Source: Blastomyces gilchristii SLH14081
Lineage: Eukaryota; Ascomycota; Eurotiomycetes; Onygenales; Ajellomycetaceae
Direction: 5' to 3'
DNA length: 64,000 nucleotides
Assembly: GCF_000003855.2 (NCBI RefSeq)
Contig: NW_003101645.1
Coordinates: 298,770-362,769, forward strand
The position numbers and the translations under genes were made by a program. The stretch's first letter is position 1. Each line of letters begins with the position of its first letter. The notes beneath the pieces were generated by a model, which was given only the letters and a program-made list of their open reading frames with translations, was not told where the DNA came from and did no database searches. Shown one piece after another: positions 12,370-23,533 of the stretch.

Positions 12370-14175
12370 ATGGAGGTGCCACAGCTTCAATCCCCATCCC
12401 AATCAGACCGGAACAATGATGAGGAATATTATCCATCTTTCCTAGACTTCGGAAATATTAAACCCCTAAGGCATAGGTGGACGGATCCTCAGCGAGAGGT
12501 GTTGTGTGTTCTTCGACGGTTTTATTCTCTTGCAAAGAAAGATGAAACTAAAATCTTCAACCACATCTTTGATACAGAGATCGTGGGTTTCAAAGATGGC
12601 CTCCCTGTCACCACTGTCAATACACAGCATTATGACATGCTGTATAGGAGACATCTCATTTGGGTCTCTGTGAACTCAGCGTCCCTTGCTGATGATGAAG
12701 AGTATGAGGAATGCCGGAGAGTTATTGAAATTGCCGCTACAGAGCTTGGTATTCATTTACACCGAAGGAATCGTGATGACAGCCCAGTTAAGCCAAAAGG
12801 CCCAGGCTTCCAACTTTTACAGTCTTTCTTTCGTCCTAGCACAGATGGTAGCCTCCAATCTAACCCAACACCTGACGCCGACACCTACGCTACCCACGAA
12901 GTAGTTGAACCTGCCATTGAACCTGCCATTGAACCTGCATGCGCCCGGGGAGCGGAATTCCCTAGGGCAGGGATGAAGCCAAGATATGACAGAACCCGAA
13001 CAAGGCCACAAATCTTGTATCGCTTCTTCAACTCGCAAAGCAGCGGCATCAATGATCCCCAGTATTTTTCTTCGGGGCTTGCTGATACCTTGCACCCCTC
13101 GCTCTACCATCAGCGTGACATTGAAGCGATGGCCAAAACCCATTTGTCAAGATACGAAGTCAACTCTCCATTTATTTCAACATTCTCCACCCTGCTGCCT
13201 TGCGTTCACAGAATGTTGACAAAGGGTCAGAATTCCAGAGTGTCAATAATTGATGCTTCCAAGCTGGACCAAAATGGGATATTTTCCGCGCAATATATCC
13301 TCAGCAAAGAACCCCTGTCTTCTGATATTACCCCAGGATATTATGGATGGTCAGAATGGCTTATTTGGAGAGAGATCCCGGAATCAAGTATTGTCTGTAC
13401 AATAACTCAGTCAGAACTCCTTGAGATTGCAGAACTTCACCATGATATTGGCTCTATTCTCCAGATTAAAGACATAGCGTCTTTTACTTACAACCGTAAC
13501 CCTCTTCATTGCAAACTCAGGGATAGTCCTACAAAGTTTAATAATGCTGCTGGAGTGACTGTAGGTAAATTTCTCAGGATCATCAACTTACCCGTGGAAT
13601 ATGCCAACCAGGTTGCCGTGAAAATTGCACATGGCTGGCGTTTCACCCGTGAAACTAGATATGCTCAAGATGATGAGTTTCTTGATGGGGTCCAGCTTGG
13701 ATACAGCAATTCGACATCGGCATCCGCAATACCCTTCACAACACCACCAATAACGCCCCAGAAATCCGAAAGGCAGCAAGAAATTATTGTAATCGATGAC
13801 GACACTGATGCAGAAGTTAACGATCAGCACGTGCAGGAAGTCGTGGTTATCGAAGATGATGAGGATGTGGAGGTGGAGGACGTGGAGGCCATGGAATTAG
13901 ACGAGGAAGCCGAGGTATTGGTAGTAATAGAGGATGAGGAAGAAAGCCACCACCATGAGCACCAAATCAATCAAGCAGAAGAGGCATTGGACAGGTTTCG
14001 GGAAGAGCTTCGCCGCACCATCGAATCAGAGTCCGAGGTGGCAGAAGAAGTCACACAGAGAGCAGAGACGACATATAGGTGGCAGTCAGTGGAAGTTGAG
14101 CTGGGAGGAAATGAGGCTGTGGCAAATGTATTTGCACTGGACCGGGAGCGAGTTAATCGGATGTTGGGGTGGTAG
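12370..14175 (+). CDS. DUF7587-like protein with acidic, SUMO-interaction-like tail (601 aa)
   Basis: Single uninterrupted ORF of 601 codons from ATG 12370. Seen: an N-terminal alpha-rich region (residues 30-140) with PQREVLCVLRRFY; a globular part at about 214-345 starting ILYRFF, with SPFISTFST near residue 270 and SEWLIWREIP at 328-337; then a low-complexity C-terminus with three hydrophobic-plus-acidic runs (EIIVIDDDTD near 471, VVVIEDDED near 491, VLVVIEDEEE near 516) and a final helix of about 60 residues. From memory, the middle part is the ascomycete domain DUF7587, function unknown. Its R (218), S-T (270-271) and E (329/335) layout resembles the R-S-E core of ADP-ribosyltransferase folds; this is inference only. 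The three tail runs fit the SUMO-interaction motif pattern. Codon use and absence of stops say it is a real gene. It converges on the uS17 gene. Confidence 0.8.
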   Translation: MEVPQLQSPSQSDRNNDEEYYPSFLDFGNIKPLRHRWTDPQREVLCVLRRFYSLAKKDETKIFNHIFDTEIVGFKDGLPVTTVNTQHYDMLYRRHLIWVSVNSASLADDEEYEECRRVIEIAATELGIHLHRRNRDDSPVKPKGPGFQLLQSFFRPSTDGSLQSNPTPDADTYATHEVVEPAIEPAIEPACARGAEFPRAGMKPRYDRTRTRPQILYRFFNSQSSGINDPQYFSSGLADTLHPSLYHQRDIEAMAKTHLSRYEVNSPFISTFSTLLPCVHRMLTKGQNSRVSIIDASKLDQNGIFSAQYILSKEPLSSDITPGYYGWSEWLIWREIPESSIVCTITQSELLEIAELHHDIGSILQIKDIASFTYNRNPLHCKLRDSPTKFNNAAGVTVGKFLRIINLPVEYANQVAVKIAHGWRFTRETRYAQDDEFLDGVQLGYSNSTSASAIPFTTPPITPQKSERQQEIIVIDDDTDAEVNDQHVQEVVVIEDDEDVEVEDVEAMELDEEAEVLVVIEDEEESHHHEHQINQAEEALDRFREELRRTIESESEVAEEVTQRAETTYRWQSVEVELGGNEAVANVFALDRERVNRMLGW

Positions 14176-14908
14176 CGGACACATCGGCCAGGGTTTGAAA
14201 GCTTCTCAAATTGGTCAAGCGGAATCATTTGGTTAGCCCTGGGTTATTGTTTATGTCCTTTTTGTTATATCCCGGGTTGCTGTAAATTTAAGGGTCTCTG
14301 TGTGAGAATAATTGTTGTGTTTAGTAACTTTGTAGTTTATCTGTTCGGGAACTTGATGAAGAGGAGGTACCGGGGAAGGGAATTTCTTCGCGTCCCAGCC
14401 TGCAAAGCGCGATAGGCTCGCAACTCCTGCTTAATGACTTTAATATGCATCAAATAAAGTAAGTGTCCAGGGTTTGTTCTCCAAGGTTGGATGTGCGTGC
14501 TACGCCAGAAAGAGAACAGCGCGCAGAAGTGAAATTTGAAAAAGTTTCACATGGCATTTGACAACTAAACTCCTTACTTAGTATTGGAATATAATTCCCC
14601 CTCTATATGGGAGAAATCAAAACAAAACAAAAAAAAAGAGAATTATGCACAAGCCGCCCCTTTCAGGAAAAAGGATTGAAAAAAAAGCGTGAGCTGTGTC
14701 GTTTTGGGGGCACGCGCCGTTTTTCCATGTACCTTTTGTCCTTGTGCCTGTCGTTTCTATCATTTTTTATTTTTTTAATCCTCAATAAAAAACATATTCC
14801 GTAACATCAAGGCAGGTTCGTTTGTCATTTGGCCCTCGTACAACCCAGCGCTCCACACCAACAACCTCACCCCCTCACCCCCGCAACGCCTTCCAGATCA
14901 ACAAGCAT
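14176..14908. other. Intergenic between two converging genes
   Basis: Shared 3' region of the DUF7587-like gene (+) and the uS17 gene (-). It contains A-rich and T-rich runs near 14625-14790, likely transcript-end signals, and no convincing ORF. Confidence 0.5.
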
Positions 14909-15898
14909 CTAGAACTTTCCAAATTGCTTAACGGCCTTGCCAGTGCGGGGGAGGACGCGAAGGACGTTGAATCGGACCTAGCAAAAGCATATTGAGTTAG
15001 TACAAACGCATACATATGTCAAGATATACCAATAGTGCCGCTCCTAAATAACAAGTGCTTGCATACGGCAATAACACCTGCCGCGCTTTTCGTCCATTTT
15101 TTCTGCATTTGCAAAACAAAATGGCAATCCCGTGGAAAACCATAACCTGGAAATAGAAAAAAAAGGTATATGTCAAATCAAACACATACAGTCTTGCTGA
15201 GAGGTCTGCACTGCCCAACAGTGACCTGGTCACCTTCCTCAACACGGAAAGCTGGGGAGACGTGGGCGGCAATGTTCTTGTGTCTCTTTTCATATCGGGA
15301 GTATTTGGGGATGTAGTGGAGGTATTCGCGGCGGACAATGATGGTTCGGTGCATCTTGGTTGAGACGGCGGTGCCGGTGAGGATACGACCTCTGATAGAA
15401 ACCTGGCCGGTGAAGGGGCATTTCTTATCTGTAGTTCAATGTCCTGAGTTAGAGATGACTTGATTTTATCGTTGAGAAATCGAAAATTTTTGGGTCGCAT
15501 TGCGCCAAAAATGGATAGAATAGAAGCACGGTATCTCGGCGGCTTCTTCCATCCAAAAAATGGCCAAAAAGCATATCCAGCCAAAATTCCATAAAGCCGT
15601 CCATTCCATTTTCCCATACTGTCTCAATTCCGCGAATCCAACGAAAACTTCAAACATCTCAAGCGTGTGTGCTCGCGCAACTCGCGCGGGTTATATATTC
15701 AAAAGCAACTGGCTCCGTACCGATATAGCTTCCCTCAATGGCAGTCTTTGGGGTGCGGAATCCCAAGCCCACGTCCTTGTACCATCTCCGGCCTCCCTTT
15801 CCGACCTTCTTGCTCTTGGACTTCTGCTTAGAGTTGAGGAAGATGTGCGGCTGCTTCTGGAAAGCACGTTCCGACTGTACGGTCAACTCGGTCGCCAT
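14909..15898 (-). CDS. RPS11: 40S ribosomal protein S11 (uS17), 161 aa, 3 exons
   Basis: Component of the small ribosomal subunit. Exons on the minus strand: 15898-15721, 15428-15190, 14977-14909 (178, 239 and 69 nt; sum 162 codons with stop). Introns begin GTACGG and GTATGT and end CTACAG and GCTAG; phases join correctly. Exon 1 gives [20 protein letters not shown] and a lysine-rich stretch; exon 2 gives [37 protein letters not shown] and [17 protein letters not shown]; exon 3 gives [13 protein letters not shown] and ends KQFGKF. These are the conserved blocks of eukaryotic uS17, and the length is normal for the family. An upstream in-frame ATG (16024) would add 42 residues foreign to the family, so I start at 15898. 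It is divergent from SPC7, 479 bp away, probably sharing a promoter. Intron 2 is 212 nt; intron 1 is 292 nt. Confidence 0.96.
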
Positions 15899-16377
15899 GG
15901 TTGCGAAAAGATCAAGATATCCGACACTGGGCTCGCGGGACGGGGTTCTGGGAGAGAGTTGGTGGATTTCTGGCGCGAGGTGTGTCGAGTGGTCGTTGGC
16001 GATGTCGTCGTCCGAGATTGACAAGTTTTGTGCGGAGTTTGACGATGCCGAATTGAATGTGGGAGTGCTGGAGCCGCGCTAGTGCGGATGCGTGCTAGTG
16101 TCCCTCGGCTAGGGCTTTTCGGTTTGTTTACTACGCTAGTCTAGATTCGGTAGCTCCGTCATTTCCAGGATGACGCGACGAGACTACGGAAACTCTTGAC
16201 TTGGGGACGACAACTCCGGATAACGATACATATATACAATACTGTAATACTTCGGGCTGGCTGCGCGTGGGCAATGGTGGACGTTAATCCATATTTATCA
16301 ACCTGCTAAACTCTCAATTCCCTTTCCGCTGCAACACATATTCCTACATTTATTCCTACATCCCATCCCGCAAACGC
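15899..16377. promoter_or_regulatory. Bidirectional promoter region, uS17 / SPC7
   Basis: 479 bp between divergent start codons. It must hold the promoters and 5' leaders of both a highly expressed ribosomal protein gene and a cell-cycle kinetochore gene. A TATA-like run (ATACATATATACAATA) lies near 16225-16240 on the SPC7 side. No protein-binding motif could be assigned with confidence. Confidence 0.6.
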
Positions 16378-19300
16378 ATGGCGCCGACAAAGAACGATTC
16401 TGCGGGGGCTGCGCGTGTGAGGTCTTGCCGGTCTTTCGCCCAGATGCCCCGTCCTGGCGTTGGATCTGGCGTTGATAAGGAAAATATGACTGCGGATCTG
16501 AGCGTTGTGAACGAGCAGAGAAATGCGCCGCAGAGACCGACACGATCGGATAAAAAGATGCGGAGTAAAAGTCTTGGGCCTGGCGGGTTGGATGCGCTTC
16601 AGCATGCAAATGGCAATAGACGGAAGGTATATATTTAAATTTCGGATATTTTTAATTCACTGACGGTTTTGAATTACTAATTGCTTGACCAGTCAACCGC
16701 TCAATTCCCATTAAAGTCCATTCTCAAACCTACGATACCCGTCTCTCCCATACGAAGTATTCCATCTTTCGATGAAACGCGCAAACGAACTCCGGCTCGA
16801 AGTCCGCAACGCGGCTCCAATTATCGCCAATCAAATAGCCTGAATGAAAAAAATGAGCCCCCTATTAACGTCTCTGAACCACCGTCAGCTCCCGTTGTCG
16901 GGGCAGATCATTTGGTCAAACCATTTGATACTTTTAATCCTTCGGCTGTTATCCAAAATGCCAAAATTGCGGTTCGCGCGGAGGGGGAACAAATGGCTGC
17001 GGCTAGGGAAAGGGAAGAAGCTGAACAGCGAGAGCGCGAGAGACAGGCTATTTTGGACCACAGGGCAGCAAGGCGAAAATCGATGGGTAGGTTTCAGACC
17101 GTTCTCCTCAAAGCATTGTTCTTACTAACAGTGTTAAAGCAAATCGTCGTGTATCATTTGCGCCAGAGGCCACACTACATACTTGGAACGTAGTTGAATT
17201 GGCTGAAGATTCTACGTCTTCCTCCGCCTCGAATTCTACCAGGCGCGCCTCTGCTTTGACGGATCCAGCTCAACACACCCAAAAGCAAGAGCTGGATAAT
17301 ACTGAACCGCCAACGAACAATCCACATGACGATCCAAATTATAGTGGCCATGATCCACATCAAAAATCACATCGCAGCTCAGGCGTAGCTCACAGAGATA
17401 TGTACAACCCCGACCCTAATGAAGCATTTTCTTCAAGTCCATTTAGTGGAAGCTCGGCAGGTGGAAGTGAAGAGGCCGGCGAACATGTTGTGGATGGGGA
17501 CATGAATTCCGATGACGACGACGATGACGACGATGGGGCCACATTGATGAGTATGGAGAATATTACCGAGCGATCTATTTCTACACATTCCGAGGCTTCA
17601 AGCACTAGCGATAGTGCGAGGCTAGAGCGATCTTTACGCCAGGCTGCTCAACTAGCAGGCACCAAAGGAATTGAATACGATGAGAATGGTGACTTGTCTA
17701 TGGAATTCACGAATCGTGAAATTGCTGGGGCATTCCAACCTTGGGTTAAGAAGGGGGCAAATAAACTTGACTTAGACTTGGAAGACTTAAGTGCTCGGCT
17801 GGACCAGGAGAATGTTAATCCTTTCTCTCACCCACTATCGCAATATCAACCTCCAAATAGGCAATCTGATGCCGGATATTATGATGAGAGTGAAGCAGAT
17901 ATGAGTATGGATATAACCAAAGCCATTGGAGGAATAATTCCGGGGAAACGGGACGAAACCTCACCACATGGAAAGCCCCGCCGTAGGTCCGTTGCTTCAA
18001 ACGATGGCCATTTGGACAAAGCCCGCCGGATATCGACCAGCGAGTTGTCAAATCTCGGGGACCAAACTATGGAATTTACAAACGTGGTTGGCGGCATAGC
18101 TCGTAATCATTCTCCTCTAAAGGGTATCTCTGGGGACAGTGACGTTGGCAGTGATGAAGAGATGACCATGGAATTCACCTCAGCTCTTGGTAGTATCCAG
18201 CAGGCGTATCCCCAACTGACAGCCGCCGAAGAATACGAGCACCGCTCCAACGAACCCGCTGAGTATAGAATTGAGGAGCTTGATCAAGCATCTGGTGATG
18301 AAGAGATGGAGATGACAAGCGCAGTAGGAGGTATTTTACCACCCATTGAGGAACAAACTGAACCCCTGGAGGACGACGAAACCATGGGTATGGAAATGAC
18401 GAATGCGCTAGGAAAAATCTTACCGCCTCAATTCAATTTTAACAACAGGTCTCAAGGAAAGATGTTGATGGAATTAGAAAGCGATGCTGGTCAGATTTTT
18501 AGCTCACCATTCCAAGAGAACATCGTTCCCTCCCCTCCGAAAATCGCTGCTACCATCGAACAGAACACTCCGATCGTGTCTGAATATGGCAGCCCGACTG
18601 TAGCTAGTGTTAGACGCAGACAGGATCGAAGAAGCGTGGGTCTAAGAGAATCTACTACCCCTAGGGGCGGCTCTCGACCGTCATCTCCAGTAAAAAAGAC
18701 AACGAGCCCTTCTAAAAAACAGTTGACTCCACGGGGTAACAAGGCTTCGACTCCTGCTAAGACACCCCCGTCAAGCAAAGTCGCGTTTCGGAATGCATCC
18801 CCGAAAAGGCCTTTCGTGCCGGAACTTCGAGAAACCTCCACCAAGAAAACACCGCCCAGCTCAAGAAAGCTTTTCCATCATGATAGCATTACAGGCCAGG
18901 CCACTCCATCCTTTGTCTTGCACCCTCACAGGCGGCCGTCGAGCGGCCTTGGTATCGATAGGGAAGGTCTCGGGTCACCGCGTGTTGCGGAAATGCTAGA
19001 TAGGCGGCGATCCATCGGGGAGGACTCCCAAAGCTTTGTTCCACAGGGTCAAATCTCTCAAGTGGTCCGATTTGATGACCCTCGGGAGCTCGAGGAGGAA
19101 ATTGATAAGGAACGAGAAGAAGAAAGGGAAAGGGAGATCGCAATCACTAAAGCACCCAACAATTCTCAGAATGGGGAATGCCCACCTCTTAACTTGAAAG
19201 AGCTAATATCGACCCTGACCCCTAAGAAAAATAAACCAAAGCCACGAAAAAGCCTGCACGTGGGTGCAGCGGTAGGCCTGCTTGGGAAGCGCCCAGCTGA

Positions 19301-21422
19301 GCTAGATCAGGATGACGAAGACGAAGAAGCCTATACTCCTAAACGACTGAGGGGTCGTGATGCAAGCCCCGTCAAAAACATTAAACTTCCTGCCCCTCCT
19401 TCCATGGGCGAAACAGTCAGGCGAACAATTCGAGCATCAAGTTATAATGACCCTTGGTCGTCTCCAGGCAAGCCCGGGAGTACGACCCCCAAGGGAGTTC
19501 CTCTTTCTAGCCGGTTAGATTTGTCCGCAGGTGAAGGTCATACCGCCCAATATTCTGGTGCTGGCCCGGAAGGCAACCTGGGGAGCTATTCCAACCAAGA
19601 ACACGAGCCACAAGTTGAGCCAATACAGCTTCAAGATTTCCTGAATATGACTAACATCCACTTTATGGAACTAACCACAACAAAGAGGAGACATACATTG
19701 GCTCCGTCAAGTGATAATAAAAAGGCTACATCAAAGAGAGATGATGAGGCTGTCAAAGGCATAAGTTTCGAAGATTGTGTGGCTGCTGGCTTTTGCACAG
19801 TTCCGATGCTTGAATTGTACCAACACGTAAGTGGGCTCGCTCCTCCTTATTCTCTTTCAACGAGCTAACTTGCTTTAGTCGTGTCGTGAATTGAAATCGT
19901 ATATATCAGAGGGTCGGCGGATTATCCGGTCTATTGAAACCGAAACGTACGCAGATAACCCGCCTTTGTTCCAAGAATACGTGACGGCGCCACCAGATAT
20001 ACGGTTGTTGATGGACAACCAATTTCGTAACGTCAAAGCTCACGCGCGCCTGCTAAGCAAGTCCATGTGGTATGAGTGGCGCATGAAACTTTTGGAGGGC
20101 TTAAAAGAGGGACTTGATCGTCACGTTGAAGAGATGCAGAATGATGATGCGGTTCTGTCGAAGAAAGAGGATCTCTTAGATCGTGTGGTGCCCCCTTTAG
20201 TCGAGAAACACGCAAGGCTTGAAACCGAAGCCCAGAATCTCCAACGAGCCGTCGATGAACTGGAAAACTGTGATAAGGAAGAACTTCGTCAAGCGCGTGA
20301 ACGGTTAGCTGCGTTAGATGCGGAGATTTCCGCAAAGAGGAAGTCATTGGAGCAGTCACAGGCGGAGCTGGAAAACAAGAAGAGCATAATTAAAGCTGGA
20401 GCGGGATTGAAAGATGAGCTTTTGGCCCAGATAGGTGAAGCGGAGCGAGTCACAGAAGAGTGCCGGGGTTGGAGTATAAAGGAGGTTAAAACTCTGAAAG
20501 GTGAGCATGTACACTCTAAATACGCGCATATTTTCCCTCTTTGCTAATGCAACATGCAATAACAGCTTCTGTTCGTGAACTTGAGCGCCAAACAGGCTGG
20601 AGTATTTTATCAGCTTCTTTGAAACCGAGCTCCGAATATGGCCCTGCTTTGAGAATGCGATATCGCAATGAGCTCCAGGTGGATTTTTATCCCGGCGCTT
20701 TCAACCTCAACCAATCCACCCAGGCGTTGTCTGGCGGTAGCTCCTCCCCAGGAAACAAGAATCTGCCTATTACCCTTACTTACTCACCCAGCGTGACCCA
20801 CGAGGCACGACATGCAAGCAGCAGCCCTTCCCCTGAAAAGGCTCTTGTCCTCCATGCGCTCCGCACGTGCGCCTCCCAACTCCCACACTCATCAATAAGC
20901 CCTAGACAATTCCTTGCAGGCATGGCGCGAGCATGGGACAAAGCCATTAGCCTTGGGGATGAAATACGCGCACTCGATTATTGCGGAATCACAAGGGCGA
21001 AAGCCATTGAAGCGAAGCCGTCCGAACCCACTTTATTAGAGATCCGCTGCATGGTTCTCGGCTGGTCCTCCACGACCATAGCTCCCGAATCGACTGGAGG
21101 TGATGCAAAGCAAATATCACCATTGAAATCAAGAAACGTGGATGGCAAAGTCAGAGCGCGGATCGATGTCGATTTTACGGTGAAGCCTCGACCCGCTCAA
21201 AGTGGGAAGGATACTCCTGACATGGATATTGATGTTGATATCGATGTCTCCGCTAGCATAATTTACGGCTCCTTGAGTTCGTATGAAGGAGACGTAGGCC
21301 AAGCACAGATTGGTGATATGTTAGAAAAGATTATTCAACAGAAGCAAGCTCCTGAGGCTAAGTTAGGGGGTGGGGTGTGGCGCGATGCGGTGAAGAAATT
21401 CGAAAGGAGAGTGTTCACGTAA
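16378..21422 (+). CDS. SPC7: Spc7/KNL1 outer-kinetochore scaffold, 1602 aa, 5 exons
   Basis: KNL1 homologue of the KMN network; binds PP1, the Bub1-Bub3 checkpoint module and the Mis12 complex at kinetochores. Exons 16378-16626, 16693-17086, 17140-19826, 19879-20500, 20566-21422 (249, 394, 2687, 622, 857 nt; 1603 codons with stop); all introns are 48-66 nt, GT..AG, with matching phases. Motifs: SILK at residues 92-95 and RVSF at 218-221, both PP1-docking types; MELT-like repeats MEFT 402, MDIT 471, MEFT 525, MEFT 558, MEMT 604, MEMT 632 (phospho-sites for Mps1 in known KNL1s); a disordered basic S/P/K-rich middle; MELT at 1057 leading into the conserved Spc7 domain; a long coiled coil (about 1175-1320, exon 4); and a C-terminal RWD-like region (exon 5). 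An Asp run sits at about 337-345. No breaks seen. Confidence 0.95.
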
Positions 21423-22051
21423 GAATGGAGTTTTGATGTTATCACTTTTGCCTCCCTTGGCTTTTTCCTCATCTGTGACGGGGGGAATCTGATGTATCTA
21501 ACGATTTTCTTCTATTTGTTGTTTTAAATGACGTCGTGAGAAACATTGCATTTCCAACGGCGCATGGCTTCTGCGGTTTTATTCACTCTGCTCCTGCTTC
21601 TTGTGGTTGACGAGATTACTTTCTTGCTTGCTGTTTGTGTGGGGGTTTTCAATCTTTCAACGATGATTTTGATTTTCGAGAAACAAACTTGTTTTTGGTA
21701 CGATTTAATTGCTTGATTGAAGTAGATCAAGATTTATTCAAGTTACTTTTAAGTTGCATCACTCTTCGTATGGCTGATGAGCAGCAGCCCACCTATAAAT
21801 TGACTGCTTCGGAAGTAAATCTACACAGATCTTTCGCCACTGCCGGCTGTTTTTCAGGGCGAATGCATGGTTGAATACGAACTAGCTGCTTGGGTTAGCC
21901 CCTTTCTAGCGGTCGATAACCTTCGAAGCGGAATAAGCCTAGAGACGAACCCGGGGAGAAAACGAAAAAAAAAGCCAACTCCAGACATTTGTGAATCTTG
22001 ATAAGTTAGATGGACTCAATAGCCAAGTTATCTATTGCAATATACAGAGTA
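21423..22051. other. Intergenic between converging SPC7 and MFS genes
   Basis: Contains the 3' ends of both genes. Small open frames on both strands show no recognisable protein. Nothing else is seen. Confidence 0.5.
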
Positions 22052-23533
22052 TCAGTTTCCTCGTAGCATCTCATGAACGTCACTACTTCCAAGGCGCGAT
22101 CTCGCCTCCCCTCTCCACCTAGGCCCATATACGAATTGTACGCCCAAAACGCCCAACCCTAGAAGGAGAATCCCAGCTAAAAGTGTAAACGTCCATCCAA
22201 TCCCTATTCCCTTGATGATGGGAAACACAGCCGCCGCTCCCCCACCGCCAAGTAGACACCTAAACAAGTTCAGCGCTGCTGCTGCCGTAGCGGCCCGTTC
22301 AGGGTAAACGTCCACCAAGAAGGTAAAGACAAGGCACTGGATGGACGTTGTTGTCCATCCTACTATAAGGGTACTGATGATGGGGACAGAGATATGGACA
22401 TTCTTATCCAGCGTCCAGCCAAAGACAAGGATCGAGGCGCTCTGCACACCAGCCCAGAACCAAGCGGTGCGGAGCCTTGTTCGCTCCAGTGGGAAGCTCT
22501 CCGCCGGTCCGCTGTATTTGCTTTTAATGCGCTTGTAGTCGACATCCAGGAGCCTCCCTGTTGATGCAGTGCTTACCATGCAGCCCACGCCGTTTGCAAC
22601 GTATGTTAATCCCAGTTGGGTGTCGTTGAGATTGTAGGTTTGCTTGAGAAGTGTAGATTGCGCGGTGAGAGTCATTTGCCACAGTGCGTAACAAATGGAG
22701 ACGAAGACGATGGCAAACGTGATTTCAAGGCTAATGAGGATACGGATTGGGCCGAGGAAGTTGAAGCTTTGCTTGCCATTAGATATTACCGTTGTGGGCG
22801 TCGGTGCAGAGTCTGGCTGTGAGCCTTGTGCTGCTTGGCGTGGTTGGAAATACGTCAGGGGGCATTTTGAGATGCCCCTGGCAGGGACGGAGCTGTTTCC
22901 AACCAATGATCGAAGAGTCTCTGGGAGGAATAGGCCGAGAAAAACAAGAAATACCGCTGAGTAGATGGTGAGGAACCAAAATATGGATCTCCAGCCAATC
23001 GTATCAGCAAATACCCCTCCGAGGATTGGTCCAATTGCAAGTGGTAACATCTGCCCTGCCTGGAAGTAGCCCATGTAGCCGCCTCGTTCATCTCTCGTAG
23101 TAATATCTCCAAGAACACCAGTGCCGACGACTATGGTACTCGCACTTCCTATGCTTTGGAGGCACCGTAGCACCATAAGCTGGGGGTAGTTGCTTGTTTT
23201 TGCGAGACCAACACAAGCCCCTGTAAATATAATGAAACTTGAGAGATATACAATTCGACGGCCCTCGCAATCTGAAAACGCGTCCCAAATGAAAGGTATA
23301 ATCGCCTAGAAAACGAGGTAGGCCGTAACGGAAATGTTGACCAAATCTATTGACACAGATAGGTCTGTCGCAATCGTTGGGATGACGGGAAAGTAGATAT
23401 GTGTAGCCAATCCTGAAAATGTAGCGGCAATCGAGACAATGAAGACAATAAGACTCTTCATTGAAGGTGGGAACACGCAGTAAGGAGAGATAAACGGTAC
23501 ATCTGCACCTGGACGGATTGGAGGTTGGGCCAT
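22052..23533 (-). pseudogene. MFS drug:H+ antiporter, DHA1/QDR-like, with one in-frame TAG
   Basis: One continuous frame of 494 codons from ATG 23533 to the stop at 22052, interrupted only by TAG at 23308-23306 (codon 76). Before it: MAQPPIRPGADVPF and a first membrane segment ending SVTAYLVF. After it: AIIPFIWDAFSDCEGRRIVYL, the loop-2/3 motif A of MFS carriers (usual form GxLADRxGRR). Then about 11 more hydrophobic segments, with GLTYVANGVGCM and STGRLLDVDYKR typical of QDR/DTR members. At the TAG, the family normally has glutamine (YLVFQAI), so a CAG-to-TAG transition explains it; no intron fits. Probable role if intact: plasma-membrane export of small molecules. The aspartate-arginine of motif A is weak (D-C-E-G-R-R). 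It is either a recent pseudogene, a readthrough gene, or a sequence error. Confidence 0.82.

Noticed and set aside
15659..16024. Longer N-terminus for uS17 starting at 16024
   Set aside because: Adds 42 residues absent from the family; MATELTVQ at 15898 is the conserved start.
15560..16082. Plus-strand frames of 153 and 114 codons
   Set aside because: Antisense shadows of the uS17 gene exon 1 and its promoter.
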